A DNA stretch of 14,058 nt, taken from assembly GCA_005879655.1 (NCBI GenBank), contig VBJK01000248.1, positions 1-14,058 on the forward strand, in the 5' to 3' direction. This DNA comes from Chloroflexota bacterium. Its GTDB lineage: Bacteria; Chloroflexota; Ktedonobacteria; Ktedonobacterales; Ktedonobacteraceae. A program made the position numbers and the translations under genes. The first letter of the stretch is position 1. Each line of letters opens with the position of its first letter. Positions 1 to 7,548 of the stretch are shown here, one piece after another. The notes under the pieces are model-generated. The model did not search any database, was not told the origin of the DNA, and was given only the letters and a program-made list of their open reading frames with translations.

Positions 1-1
1 T

Positions 2-772
2 GGCCGCCGTTTGTGGGCCAGGCTGATGAAGGAGCGCTATGGAGCAAAGGACCCACGCTCGTGGATGATGCGTTGTCACGCCCAGACAGCTGGCGTCTCA
101 CTGACCGCCCAGCAGCCAGAAAATAACATTGTGCGCACAACCATTCAGGCCCTGGCCGCCGTCCTGGGTGGGACCAATTCATTGCATACCAATTCGCTCG
201 ACGAAGCGCTAGCGCTGCCCACCGAGAAAGCCGCGCTCATCGCATTACGCACACAACAGATTATTGCCAGCGAGAGCGGCGTCATTAACACAGCAGATCC
301 GTTAGGTGGCTCATACTTTGTCGAGGCACTCACCGATGAGACAGAGCGAGCTACCCAGGCATACCTGGATCGTATTGACGCGCTTGGAGGTGTCATCGCC
401 TGTATTCGCAATGGCTTCTTCCAGCGTGAAATTGCCGAGTCAGCTTATCACTATCAACAAGAGATCGACCAGCACAAGCGTACTATTGTTGGCGTAAACG
501 ATTATACATTACAGGAAAATATCAAAGTACCAACATTGTATGTCAATTACGAAGGGGAAAAAGCTCATCTAGCCCGTCTCAATCGTGTCAGACATGAACG
601 GGATAATACAGCGGTGCGACGGGCATTAGGACACTTGCAGCGTGCAGCAGCAGGGACAGAGAATACTATGCCCGCAATTATAGAGGCGGTAAGAGCATAT
701 GCCACACTGAGCGAGATTATGGATGTTTTCCGCTCCGTCTATGGCGAGTATATGGAACTGGCCGTATTCTAG
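2..772 (+). CDS. Methylmalonyl-CoA mutase family large subunit, 3' part (5' end outside window)
   Basis: C-terminal 256 residues of the barrel subunit of an adenosylcobalamin-dependent acyl-CoA mutase, which interconverts branched and linear CoA thioesters in the cytoplasm. The frame is open to the left window edge, so the true start is upstream. Family signatures are clear: RCHAQTAGVSL (holding the conserved active-site His of the RTHxQTSG motif), NNIVRTTIQALAAVLGGT, SLHTNSLDEALALPTE and DPLGGSYFVEALT. The protein stops about 15 residues after the EIMDVFRSVYGEY segment that closes the large domain. It carries no DxHxxG cobalamin-binding domain, so it is a split-type subunit that needs a separate B12-binding partner, not seen here. 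The residues that separate methylmalonyl-, isobutyryl- and 2-hydroxyisobutyryl-CoA mutases lie upstream of the window, so the substrate cannot be assigned. Family certain, substrate open. Confidence 0.93.
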   Translation, partial: GRRLWARLMKERYGAKDPRSWMMRCHAQTAGVSLTAQQPENNIVRTTIQALAAVLGGTNSLHTNSLDEALALPTEKAALIALRTQQIIASESGVINTADPLGGSYFVEALTDETERATQAYLDRIDALGGVIACIRNGFFQREIAESAYHYQQEIDQHKRTIVGVNDYTLQENIKVPTLYVNYEGEKAHLARLNRVRHERDNTAVRRALGHLQRAAAGTENTMPAIIEAVRAYATLSEIMDVFRSVYGEYMELAVF

Positions 773-801
773 TTGGTGGAGTGTGAAGAGGAATGGATGC
801 T

Positions 802-829
802 TTGCTAAAATCTCGCCTTGCAATACAGT
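802..829 (+). promoter_or_regulatory. Weak candidate promoter ahead of the GNAT remnant
   Basis: TTGCTA (802-807), a 16-nt spacer and TACAGT (824-829) lie in the 105-nt gap after the mutase gene. The match to the sigma70-type consensus is only moderate, and read-through from upstream is equally possible. Confidence 0.2.
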
Positions 830-877
830 AATACCTACAAACGTAATTGCGTCGCTGATCGTGTAAAGAGTAATGCC

Positions 878-1168
878 ATGAGCCAACAGCAAGAACATAG
901 GATTGTAAAGAAGAAAATATTCTCCCAAGCAGACCAAGTGGAGATATTACAACTTGCCGAGAGGTGTAATCAGTACGAGCATTTGCACTTACGGCTAAGT
1001 TCGGATATGCTACGGGAGTACTCGCGTCAGGGGGCCAACAACCCGCTGTACTACGTCCATGGTAAGCTTGTTGGCTGTATACTGGTGGATAGCATTGGTA
1101 ATGAGAGAGAACTGATAGAGATGGTGCACCCTGATTACCCGCGTCAGGGCATTTTCCGCTGGCATTAG
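878..1168 (+). pseudogene. GNAT-family N-acetyltransferase, truncated inside motif A
   Basis: The 96 residues resemble the N-terminal half of a GNAT acetyltransferase, which moves an acetyl group from acetyl-CoA to an amine. The visible part has the strand pair PLYYVHGKLVGCILVD, then ELIEMVHPDYPRQGIF, which is the first half of the acetyl-CoA pyrophosphate loop. It stops three codons later (RWH, stop), so the rest of motif A and all of motif B are missing. GNAT domains usually need about 140-150 residues. ATG 878 is preferred because AAAGAG (865-870) sits 7 nt upstream; the frame also opens at TTG 818 with no ribosome site. The frame beginning at 1159 stays open to 1317, but its translation does not look like GNAT motif B, so a simple frameshift is not proven. 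It is probably a dead remnant, or less likely a short standalone protein. Confidence 0.6.
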
Positions 1169-1173
1169 TGCAT

Positions 1174-1232
1174 GTGGCAGATGACGAGATACTCTTGCAA
1201 GGTCTCAGGGGGCCGCTCTGCCACCAATTTTT
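1174..1232 (+). terminator. Possible structured terminator between GNAT remnant and prmA
   Basis: GTGGCAG (1174-1180) pairs with CTGCCAC (1218-1224) and is followed after CAA by a TTTTT run (1228-1232). The 37-nt loop holds a smaller GAGA/TCTC pairing. The short stem and large loop make this a weak intrinsic terminator candidate. It could equally be a 5' leader structure for prmA, whose ribosome site begins just downstream. Confidence 0.25.
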
Positions 1233-1249
1233 GATAGAGGGATGGAAAT

Positions 1250-2170
1250 ATGCGTTGGTTAGAGTTAACAGTGAAAACGCACCCGGATGCAGTAGAATCG
1301 GTGAGCGAACTATTTAGTCGCTATACTACTGATGGCGTAGTGATTGAGGAACCAATAGAGCTATTGGAGGATGGACAGGCATATCGTGTGCGGATGGGTG
1401 AGCCAGTTCTGGTGCATGCATTTGTTCCGATGGATGGTACAGAGGAAAATATCTGTCAAAATGTTAGAGAAGCGTTATGGTACTTCAGCTCGATTGGTGC
1501 TCACTTTGTAGGCGATTTGCAGACGCGTCCTGTGAACGAAGCAGATTGGGCAAATGCATGGAAAGAATACTTTCACGTCACGCTGATTGGACATCGTCTC
1601 GTTATCTGTCCCTCGTGGCGCGAATATACGCCAAAACCTGAAGAGGTTGTATTGACGCTCGACCCTGGTATGGCCTTTGGTACCGGCTTGCATCCGACGA
1701 CGCGTATGTGTCTGGAGCAGATAGAGCGCCGTGTCCGGCCTGGTATGAGGATACTGGATGTTGGCACTGGTTCGGGGATTCTGGCCATTGCGGCGGCAAA
1801 GTTAGGTGCGCAAAGCGTCTATGCCATTGATAATAGCAGTGTAGCAGTCGAAAGTGCTACCGAAAATGCCGCGCTGAACGATTTGAGCGATCGTATCAAG
1901 GTCGTGCTGGGAGTCTTGGATGAAGAAGCCGCGAGACGTATGGCAGGCCAGTACGATCTGGTGTTAGCGAATATTATTGCGCAGGTCATCGGTTCGCTCG
2001 CCCCTCAATTAGCTCACGTGCTAGCACCCAACGGACTACTTGTCGTGAGCGGGATCATTGAAGCGCGCCGTCAGGATGCCGAAGCTCCATTACTGGCCGC
2101 TGGACTAGAACTGGTAGAGTCGTTGATGATTGAAGACTGGCTGGCGCTCGTCTTGCGTAAACGGAAGTGA
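1250..2170 (+). CDS. prmA: Ribosomal protein L11 methyltransferase
   Basis: Cytoplasmic SAM-dependent methyltransferase that methylates lysines and the N-terminus of ribosomal protein L11. At 306 residues it has the usual family length. The N-terminal substrate-binding domain (about 1-100) begins RWLELTVKTHPDAVE. The linker signature DPGMAFGTGLHPTT is at 138-151, the SAM-binding motif I LDVGTGSGILAIAA at 169-182, the acidic end of strand 2 at YAIDN (191-195), the catalytic-loop motif LANI at 239-242, and SGII plus DWLALVL near the C-terminus. ATG 1250 follows a GAGGGA-like ribosome site (1237-1242). The gene lies 6 nt upstream of rsmE, a pairing common in bacteria, so the two are probably co-transcribed. 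No missing key residue was noticed. Confidence 0.96.
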   Translation: MRWLELTVKTHPDAVESVSELFSRYTTDGVVIEEPIELLEDGQAYRVRMGEPVLVHAFVPMDGTEENICQNVREALWYFSSIGAHFVGDLQTRPVNEADWANAWKEYFHVTLIGHRLVICPSWREYTPKPEEVVLTLDPGMAFGTGLHPTTRMCLEQIERRVRPGMRILDVGTGSGILAIAAAKLGAQSVYAIDNSSVAVESATENAALNDLSDRIKVVLGVLDEEAARRMAGQYDLVLANIIAQVIGSLAPQLAHVLAPNGLLVVSGIIEARRQDAEAPLLAAGLELVESLMIEDWLALVLRKRK

Positions 2171-2176
2171 GAAGCC

Positions 2177-2938
2177 ATGCACCGTTTTTTTGTTGAAGCG
2201 ACCTTGCTTACGCCCTCGCTTGCGACCATACTCTTGCCTGATAAGCTTGCCCACCAAGTGCGCGACGTGTTGCGCCTAGTTGTGGGTGAGCAACTGATCT
2301 TGCTTGACAATAGTGGCGATGAAATACTCTGCGCTGTCACCAAAACTGGACGTGCCGGTGTAGAGGTACAGATACTAGAGCGACGCACGGACAAAGGTGA
2401 GCCATCCACACGCATTGTCCTCTGCCAGGGCTTACTAAAAACGGCACGTTTTGAATGGATTCTAGAGAAAGGCACCGAGCTAGGTGTCACCACCTTTGCG
2501 CCGACGCTCTGCCGACGCTCTATGTCCGGCTTGGAGGATGCAGGTCCCGCAAAAATACAGCGCTGGCAGCGCATCGTACAGGAGGCTGCGGAACAATGTG
2601 GACGTGCTCGCATCCCCACCCTTTTACCTATTCGTTCTTTTCCACAGGCCATTGACGCTATACCCGATAGTGCACTGGCGCTCATTCCCTGGGAGGAAGA
2701 GCGTGACCTGAGTCTACGCACGGCTTTGGCTGATGCTGTGCCTAATAGTCAACAAGCCGAGCCACTCACGGTGGTTGTTTTTATTGGGCCGGAGGGCGGT
2801 TTTGCCGCTGAGGAGATTGCATTAGCGCGACAACGGAATGTACAGGTTGTTACTCTGGGGCAACGTGTTATGCGTGCGGAGACTGCTGCGCTAGTGGCGG
2901 TGGCGAATGTGTTGTATACGTTGGAGATGGGGTCGTAG
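2177..2938 (+). CDS. rsmE: 16S rRNA (uracil-1498-N3)-methyltransferase
   Basis: SPOUT-class (trefoil-knot) methyltransferase that makes m3U1498 in the 30S decoding region using SAM. The 253 residues match the family length. The N-terminal PUA-like RNA-binding part is at about 1-75 (HRFFV start, then LAHQVRDVLRLVVGEQL). The knot domain follows, with KTARFEWILEKGTELGV (88-104), EAAEQCGR (136-143), IGPEGGF (203-209) and LGQRVMRAETAALVA (227-241), the last two forming the SAM-binding knot. ATG 2177 has a GAAG/AGTGAG-type ribosome site overlapping the end of prmA, suggesting translational coupling. No convincing terminator hairpin follows the stop codon. Confidence 0.96.
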   Translation: MHRFFVEATLLTPSLATILLPDKLAHQVRDVLRLVVGEQLILLDNSGDEILCAVTKTGRAGVEVQILERRTDKGEPSTRIVLCQGLLKTARFEWILEKGTELGVTTFAPTLCRRSMSGLEDAGPAKIQRWQRIVQEAAEQCGRARIPTLLPIRSFPQAIDAIPDSALALIPWEEERDLSLRTALADAVPNSQQAEPLTVVVFIGPEGGFAAEEIALARQRNVQVVTLGQRVMRAETAALVAVANVLYTLEMGS

Positions 2939-3000
2939 TCTTCTTGATTGATAAGTAGCTTAGTAGGTTGCGCACCGTATTTAGCTACGTAGTGAGGTAT

Positions 3001-3063
3001 ATGGTGTTGAACAAGGTTATGAGAGTCATTACAAGGTTTGTAGAAGGAAAACTATTGAAGTAG
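3001..3063 (+). CDS. Doubtful micro-ORF, 20 residues, basic and amphipathic
   Basis: ATG 3001 is preceded by TGAGG (2993-2997) and opens a 20-codon frame rich in V, L, K and R (begins MVLNKVMRVI, ends VEGKLLK). The same frame could start at TTG 2968, giving about 32 residues. It ends 28 nt before the next gene. The pattern would suit an amphipathic helix or leader peptide, but at this length chance is a fair explanation. Confidence 0.15.
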   Translation: MVLNKVMRVITRFVEGKLLK

Positions 3064-3091
3064 ATAAGTTTCTATACAGGGAGACAGGATC

Positions 3092-3319
3092 ATGCTCAAA
3101 ATAAGACCACAGGGGACAGTTGGATCTGATAATAGAGAGTTTCGTGCCACAAATCTAGAATCTAAGCTCGCTTCTCATAAGGCAACAAAAGGATGGTTCC
3201 GCCTTGCTTTTAGAATTCCTAAAAGACAGAGACAAGGCGTATCTAAGCAAGCGCTTGATGTAGCCAAGCGTATGATGAAAGAGTATCAGGCTGATTTAGA
3301 TTATCTAAAGGATAGATGA
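3092..3319 (+). CDS. Small basic protein of unknown function
   Basis: A 75-residue protein that I do not recognise. ATG 3092 has a good ribosome site, GGGAGA (3080-3085), 6 nt upstream, which is the main reason to believe it. It is rich in Lys/Arg (for example FRIPKRQRQG at about 45-54) and ends in a predicted helix (SKQALDVAKRMMKEYQADLDYL). There are no cysteines, no transmembrane segment and no signal peptide. It stands alone between rsmE and a 500-nt empty stretch. A nucleic-acid-binding or structural role would fit the charge but is guesswork; a fragment of a larger lost gene is also possible. Confidence 0.5.
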   Translation: MLKIRPQGTVGSDNREFRATNLESKLASHKATKGWFRLAFRIPKRQRQGVSKQALDVAKRMMKEYQADLDYLKDR

Positions 3320-3743
3320 GTTTTTGTTTCTCGTTTATCGGCGTCAAGAATAGGTAACTTTTCATTCGTCTGCCACACAAAGTGTTCGAGGCGCTTTTGT
3401 GCTTGTCCCTGATGCTTTTGGCACTCACATTCGCGCCCACTCTGTCTCGAAATAGCATTGACAAAAGATTTATGCTAATGCTGACAATTTAACAATCAGC
3501 ATCCCCTCTACTACCACCATCGGCTCCCTGGCAACAGACTGCCACTTAACTTTTCTGCATGCGTTGCAGTCTAGTAAGCGCCTCTTTGGCCCACTATTGT
3601 AGCATCCAAGACAAAAGATAGCAAAACACTAATCACCACAACACAAACGCACACCACGAAAATTCCCCTTCACTCACCGTTTATTTTAATTGTCTATCTT
3701 CCGTCAAACAGTATGATAAACCAGAACCAACGACGCATTGTGA
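3320..3743. other. Non-coding stretch before the SWIM-protein promoter
   Basis: No convincing gene was found on either strand in about 420 nt. By eye it is more AT-rich than its neighbours. One small hairpin is visible: ATGCTGA (3478-3484) pairs with TCAGCAT (3496-3502) around an 11-nt loop, without a U-run. TTGACA occurs at 3458-3463 but no suitable -10 follows at the right distance. A short hydrophobic open frame (GTG 3382 to 3492) has no ribosome site. Confidence 0.5.
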
Positions 3744-3773
3744 TTGACTATAAGGCGTCCTTCATGCTATGAT
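3744..3773 (+). promoter_or_regulatory. Extended -10 promoter for the SWIM/helicase-associated operon
   Basis: TTGACT (3744-3749), an 18-nt spacer and TATGAT (3768-3773), with TGC directly before the -10 (TG at 3765-3766, the extended -10 pattern). Transcription would begin near 3780, leaving a leader of about 40 nt before ATG 3822. This is the best sigma70-type promoter match seen in the window. Confidence 0.6.
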
Positions 3774-3821
3774 AGCCGAACTATAGTCAGCACTTAGTAT
3801 ATCGTTGCGGGCTTATTCGTT

Positions 3822-6296
3822 ATGGAGAATATTGTACCGGGCACACTGCGACGCCTGCGAGCCGCTGACATTATCCGCATGGCAGGACTCACCACAGCAT
3901 CGTTAGGGCAGGAGCATTGCCGCACCGGGGCCGTACACAACACGCAGCGTCAAGAAACGCGTATCAGTGGGGTTGTTGATCTTTTTTCTCGTACCGCCGC
4001 CAACGACCTCGCCGGTCCTGGCGATGGGAATGCTATGCCCTACGAAGAGGTACACCAACACCGTTATAGCGCTGAAATTGAGCTACAGAGTCATACAGCA
4101 TGGGTAAGTACCTGTTCCTGCGGCACAAATAGTATCGCACCTGCGCACATTTGTGTACATGTAGCGACATTACTCTATCAATGGTTGGCTCGCCCCGCTA
4201 CGTTTCTCTCTGCAACGGCGCACCCTCTCACAGCAGAAAAGGCCGAAGAGCGTGCACCAACCACACCGGCAGCAAAGCCACCGCTGATCCCGGCAAGCGC
4301 AGATGACACTCTAATAGAGATACATCCAGCCATGACAAAGGTCAAGCCTATTACACTTGGGCATAATCCTCTGGTTGTAGAAGATCTTGTCGATATTCTG
4401 ACGCAGCTAGGTTTAAGTGACCTACGCGGCATTGCACGTGAGTATGGCATTACCACGAATGGCATGAACAAGCAACAACTGGCCCAAGCGATCGTGGAGG
4501 CGCTAGGACAACCGGAAACGGTACGACGTGTTGCAGCAACGTTGGAGAAGCCACAACGCCAACTGCTAGCTTCCCTCACACTAGCTGGTGGTGCAATGAC
4601 CGACGACGATCTACGCGGTGTCTATGAACGTTTTGGACTTGGCAAGCCTGCTCAGTTCCAGAGCATCCTGCTGGCATTACAAGGCAAAGCGCTACTCTTT
4701 CGCACAAGGTTACAGAGTGTAGCTCAACAACGTCTGAGTTTAAGTGGATCGATGCTCGATATTGGCTGGTTTGTACCCCAGGAGGTACAGACTGCCCTGC
4801 GTGTCACCGTGCCAGTTACGCCCTATGACCTGCCGCCATCCACCAGCAGTAATGAGGAAGTGCACATTGTCCAGCAAGCAGAGCCATTTCACCTGTTATG
4901 CGATCTTTTATTGGTTGCACGGGTGCTCGATGGCTATCAACTGGATGCACATGACAAGTGGCTGGAACCTAGTAATACACAGCGCCTTTCTGAAAGCATA
5001 TCAGTCCTCCCCCGTATCTCAGGAGTCTCTAACAGCAATGGCTCAGTCTCCGTACCAGCTCCCCCGGACCTTCCTTCACCTACATTGATCGCCATGTTAG
5101 CGACAAAAATCGAACGCCCGCTCGCGTTTTTGCATTTTGCCGTCCGTTTATTGCAGTTAGCTGATATTTTCCATCGAGATGATAATGGTAGCCCCTACTT
5201 GCGTATCTTGCCTAACACCGCACAGCTGTTGCTTGGTCCCGCCCGCCTGGATGTGGCGCGTGATCTGTTTGAATTATGGCTAACACAATCTTCATATGAA
5301 GAATTGTTTGCATTACAGGAGGAGGGGCTACATCTACGTTGTCGTTCAACCTCGCTTAATATACCGGCGTTACGTCCCGGAGAATTGGGCTTAGAGAACA
5401 GCGAAGCGCGCCAATCTTTAGTTGCACTACTGGCCCAAGCTCCACTCAAGCAATGGATTAGTTTCCCTGCTTTTGCCCGTTTCGTCTACCGTCTGATCCC
5501 AACATTTCTGCAACGACGACAACGTCTTTTATCCACACCTCATTGGTGGCTTGAACTGGATGAAGGGCGTCCTCTACATCCTTTCAACGCCACAGATTGG
5601 TCACGAGCTGAGATCCACTACCTGTCACGTCTGATACTCGGTCCGTTACAATGGTGGGGCATCTGTGATACTATCCTATCGCAAGATGCTCGTCTCCTGG
5701 CATTTCGCCTGACGCCTATTGCGGGCTGGTTATTTCATGGCATGACATTAGAGGCCGAAAATGCTGGACAAGATTACCATCAACTGGCTAATATGTTAGA
5801 AATAGTAGATAACGAAGAGATGACGGTGGCCTGTTCCCCACAAACATGGCCTCTCATTGAATTGCTGGAACAGTTCACTGAGGTAGCTGGTGTGCGCGAG
5901 GATCGTCTGTGTTACCGTTTGACAGCGAAAGTATTAGGTGATGCATTAAGTCGGAGCCAGCGTCCGACGAAGTTGTTGGAGCTGTTGCGTTCTATCGCGG
6001 CGCATGCAACACGCGCTGACGATCCATTGTTACGTATCCTTGCACGCTTGGAGTGTTGGATCGCCAATTATGGGCGGATGCGTCTCTATACCGGAGTGAC
6101 ATTACTAGAGACCGTCGATCCACTGGTCATGCGGGAACTAGCAGCAACAACCTCATTAAACGAACAGATTGTGCAGCCCATTCATCAAACACTGCTTATT
6201 GTGAAAAAGTCAGGTACCGAACAGCTCATCGACGAGTTAAAGCGGCGTGGACAGACCCCTCTCATGCACGATGAGGAATTTTATGGAGCAGAGTGA
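3822..6296 (+). CDS. SWIM zinc-finger protein with XPB-associated (Helicase_C_3-like) C-terminal domain
   Basis: An 824-residue protein of unknown exact role. A SWIM zinc finger is plain near the N-terminus: C98-x-C100-x10-C111-x-H113, in a segment reading VSTCSCG...HICVHVATLLYQWL, typical of a DNA- or protein-binding module. A SAP/Rho-N-like helical segment follows (187-232, LSDLRGIAREYGITTNGMNKQQLAQAI), then winged-helix-like stretches (about 240-300). The C-terminal part (about 665-818) carries the pattern of the domain found with XPB/Ssl2-type helicases: ACSPQTWPLIELLEQF, YRLT at 698-701, ARLECWIANYGRMRLYTGVTLLET, ending in VKKSGTEQLIDELKRRG. No Walker A or DEAD/DEAH motif is present, so it is not itself a helicase. 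ATG 3822 lacks a strong ribosome site. It overlaps the next gene by 14 nt, so the two are co-translated. DNA-related function is an inference from the domains. Confidence 0.85.
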   Translation: MENIVPGTLRRLRAADIIRMAGLTTASLGQEHCRTGAVHNTQRQETRISGVVDLFSRTAANDLAGPGDGNAMPYEEVHQHRYSAEIELQSHTAWVSTCSCGTNSIAPAHICVHVATLLYQWLARPATFLSATAHPLTAEKAEERAPTTPAAKPPLIPASADDTLIEIHPAMTKVKPITLGHNPLVVEDLVDILTQLGLSDLRGIAREYGITTNGMNKQQLAQAIVEALGQPETVRRVAATLEKPQRQLLASLTLAGGAMTDDDLRGVYERFGLGKPAQFQSILLALQGKALLFRTRLQSVAQQRLSLSGSMLDIGWFVPQEVQTALRVTVPVTPYDLPPSTSSNEEVHIVQQAEPFHLLCDLLLVARVLDGYQLDAHDKWLEPSNTQRLSESISVLPRISGVSNSNGSVSVPAPPDLPSPTLIAMLATKIERPLAFLHFAVRLLQLADIFHRDDNGSPYLRILPNTAQLLLGPARLDVARDLFELWLTQSSYEELFALQEEGLHLRCRSTSLNIPALRPGELGLENSEARQSLVALLAQAPLKQWISFPAFARFVYRLIPTFLQRRQRLLSTPHWWLELDEGRPLHPFNATDWSRAEIHYLSRLILGPLQWWGICDTILSQDARLLAFRLTPIAGWLFHGMTLEAENAGQDYHQLANMLEIVDNEEMTVACSPQTWPLIELLEQFTEVAGVREDRLCYRLTAKVLGDALSRSQRPTKLLELLRSIAAHATRADDPLLRILARLECWIANYGRMRLYTGVTLLETVDPLVMRELAATTSLNEQIVQPIHQTLLIVKKSGTEQLIDELKRRGQTPLMHDEEFYGAE

Positions 6297-7548
6297 CATT
6301 GAGTTGTTGCAGACGGTATCTGCCTATCATCTGCAAACAGTAGTAAAAGCAAGGAATCTGCCATTATCGGTAAAAGTGCCGCACAGTGGACTATCTACCA
6401 TTCCATCCGCTTCTTCCTCTATAGCCAATAGCGAAATTGCTCAGCATCTTTTTGCTGCTGACTCTCTGCGCGCAGCTTTAGCCGAACTTGGTGGGATCGA
6501 GGTCTTAATCTTACGGGAGCTGGTGGCCTGTGGTGGTCGTGCCAACAGTCGTGACTTAGCGCTCTACTTCACCATCAGCGACTTACTGAATACGACGAAA
6601 AAGACGAACACAAGTGCAGAAGACACGGAAGAAATGGATCTTGCGCAGGTACCTCATTACGGATCTCTCTTACAGTATCCAGTCCCGCATCCGCACGGAA
6701 GTTTTGAGCAAGCCTTACGCAACCTTCTGCTGTTGGGATTACTTTTCTGGGGAAAACAGACAAATTTTTCGGGTCGCGACTACACGAATGGCATTCATGA
6801 TGGCGTGCTGATCGTCCCTCTGGCCGTTCAGGAAGTCGTGCGTCAGGAATGGCAGTTAGGGGAGACCTGGCAAGAAACGATAAACCAGGAGAGTGAAGAC
6901 GAGGGGCAGAGCGATCTTGGTGAAGGTATCCGCAAGTTGCAGCGCCACCTGTATCTCTACTGGTCCACGGTAGCCACTCTACGCGAAGGACTCAGTGTGT
7001 TAAGCAGTGGTCTGCTGGCGCGTTCTTCTCTGCGGGTCATTGTGGAACATCTAGGAACAAAATTACAGCTAGATCAGGTACGTGCCGAGAATGAAGTGCC
7101 CTATCTGTTGTTCTTGCGTTTGCTCTTAATAAGTATAGGCTTATTACAAGAACGAAAAGGAGTCCTTCATGCCGCGCCAGCGGACGCATTTTTCTCCTTA
7201 CCACTGCTTGAGCGTGCTCGTCGTTGTTATCATCTAGTGGTCGAGACTGCGTTATGGAATGAATTATTATACCTGCCTGATGTAGTTGCGCGCCCCGGTC
7301 CCTCTCTGCTTGATCCAGCACACGAAGAGGTGATCCACTCGCGTACGGTTGTGATAGAGCGTTTGATGCACGAGCCTATCGGGCGCTGGTGTGATCTTAC
7401 AGCTTTTGTTGCTCGCACCAAGTTGTATTCGCCCTATCTACTTTTTCCACGTAGTTCTGGGCCACGTGCGGAACGCTATGATGGCATATGGTCGAGGGTG
7501 GCTTTATTAAAACAGTTATCGGCGGCATGCTGGCCTGGTTGGGCTTAG
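6283..7548 (+). CDS. Helicase-associated (XPB N-terminal-like) protein, N-terminal part of a frameshifted gene
   Basis: The first 421 residues of what looks like one 779-residue protein now split into two frames. ATG 6283 is chosen over ATG 6247 because GAGGAA (6273-6278) lies 4 nt upstream; it overlaps the SWIM gene by 14 nt. Residues about 63-100 (AALAELGGIEVLILRELVAC) and the following LRNLLLLGLLFW segment look like the winged-helix region of the XPB/Ssl2-associated family. An acidic low-complexity stretch lies near 201-214 (QESEDEGQSD). The last roughly 18 residues after GIW, including LKQLSAACWPGWA, look like out-of-frame translation. The natural continuation (VEGGFIKTVIGGMLAWLGL) is found in the overlapping frame that starts at 7488. 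There is no ATPase motif. Confidence 0.75.
   Translation: MEQSDIELLQTVSAYHLQTVVKARNLPLSVKVPHSGLSTIPSASSSIANSEIAQHLFAADSLRAALAELGGIEVLILRELVACGGRANSRDLALYFTISDLLNTTKKTNTSAEDTEEMDLAQVPHYGSLLQYPVPHPHGSFEQALRNLLLLGLLFWGKQTNFSGRDYTNGIHDGVLIVPLAVQEVVRQEWQLGETWQETINQESEDEGQSDLGEGIRKLQRHLYLYWSTVATLREGLSVLSSGLLARSSLRVIVEHLGTKLQLDQVRAENEVPYLLFLRLLLISIGLLQERKGVLHAAPADAFFSLPLLERARRCYHLVVETALWNELLYLPDVVARPGPSLLDPAHEEVIHSRTVVIERLMHEPIGRWCDLTAFVARTKLYSPYLLFPRSSGPRAERYDGIWSRVALLKQLSAACWPGWA
7481..7500 (+). other. Frameshift junction between the two halves of the helicase-associated gene
   Basis: The upstream frame reads ERYDGIW and then leaves the family pattern. The downstream frame reads VEGGFI directly afterwards. 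A TGGGTC in place of TGGTC at 7489-7493 would give a continuous ERYDGIWVEGGFI. The simplest reading is loss of one G, either in the genome or in the assembly. No canonical X-XXY-YYZ slippery heptamer is present here, which argues against programmed -1 frameshifting. Confidence 0.65.

Noticed and set aside
2071..2721. 216-codon open frame on the minus strand under prmA/rsmE
   Set aside because: It lies fully antisense to two well-identified genes and its Ser/Arg-rich translation has the look of a shadow frame.
3382..3492. Hydrophobic 36-codon frame resembling a signal peptide (VFEALLCLSLMLLALTF)
   Set aside because: It has no ribosome binding site, begins with GTG, stops soon after the hydrophobic part and is in AT-rich spacer; chance is the simpler explanation.
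7489..7493. Programmed -1 ribosomal frameshift in the helicase-associated gene
   Set aside because: There is no X-XXY-YYZ heptamer and no obvious stimulatory hairpin right after it; a lost G explains the data more simply.
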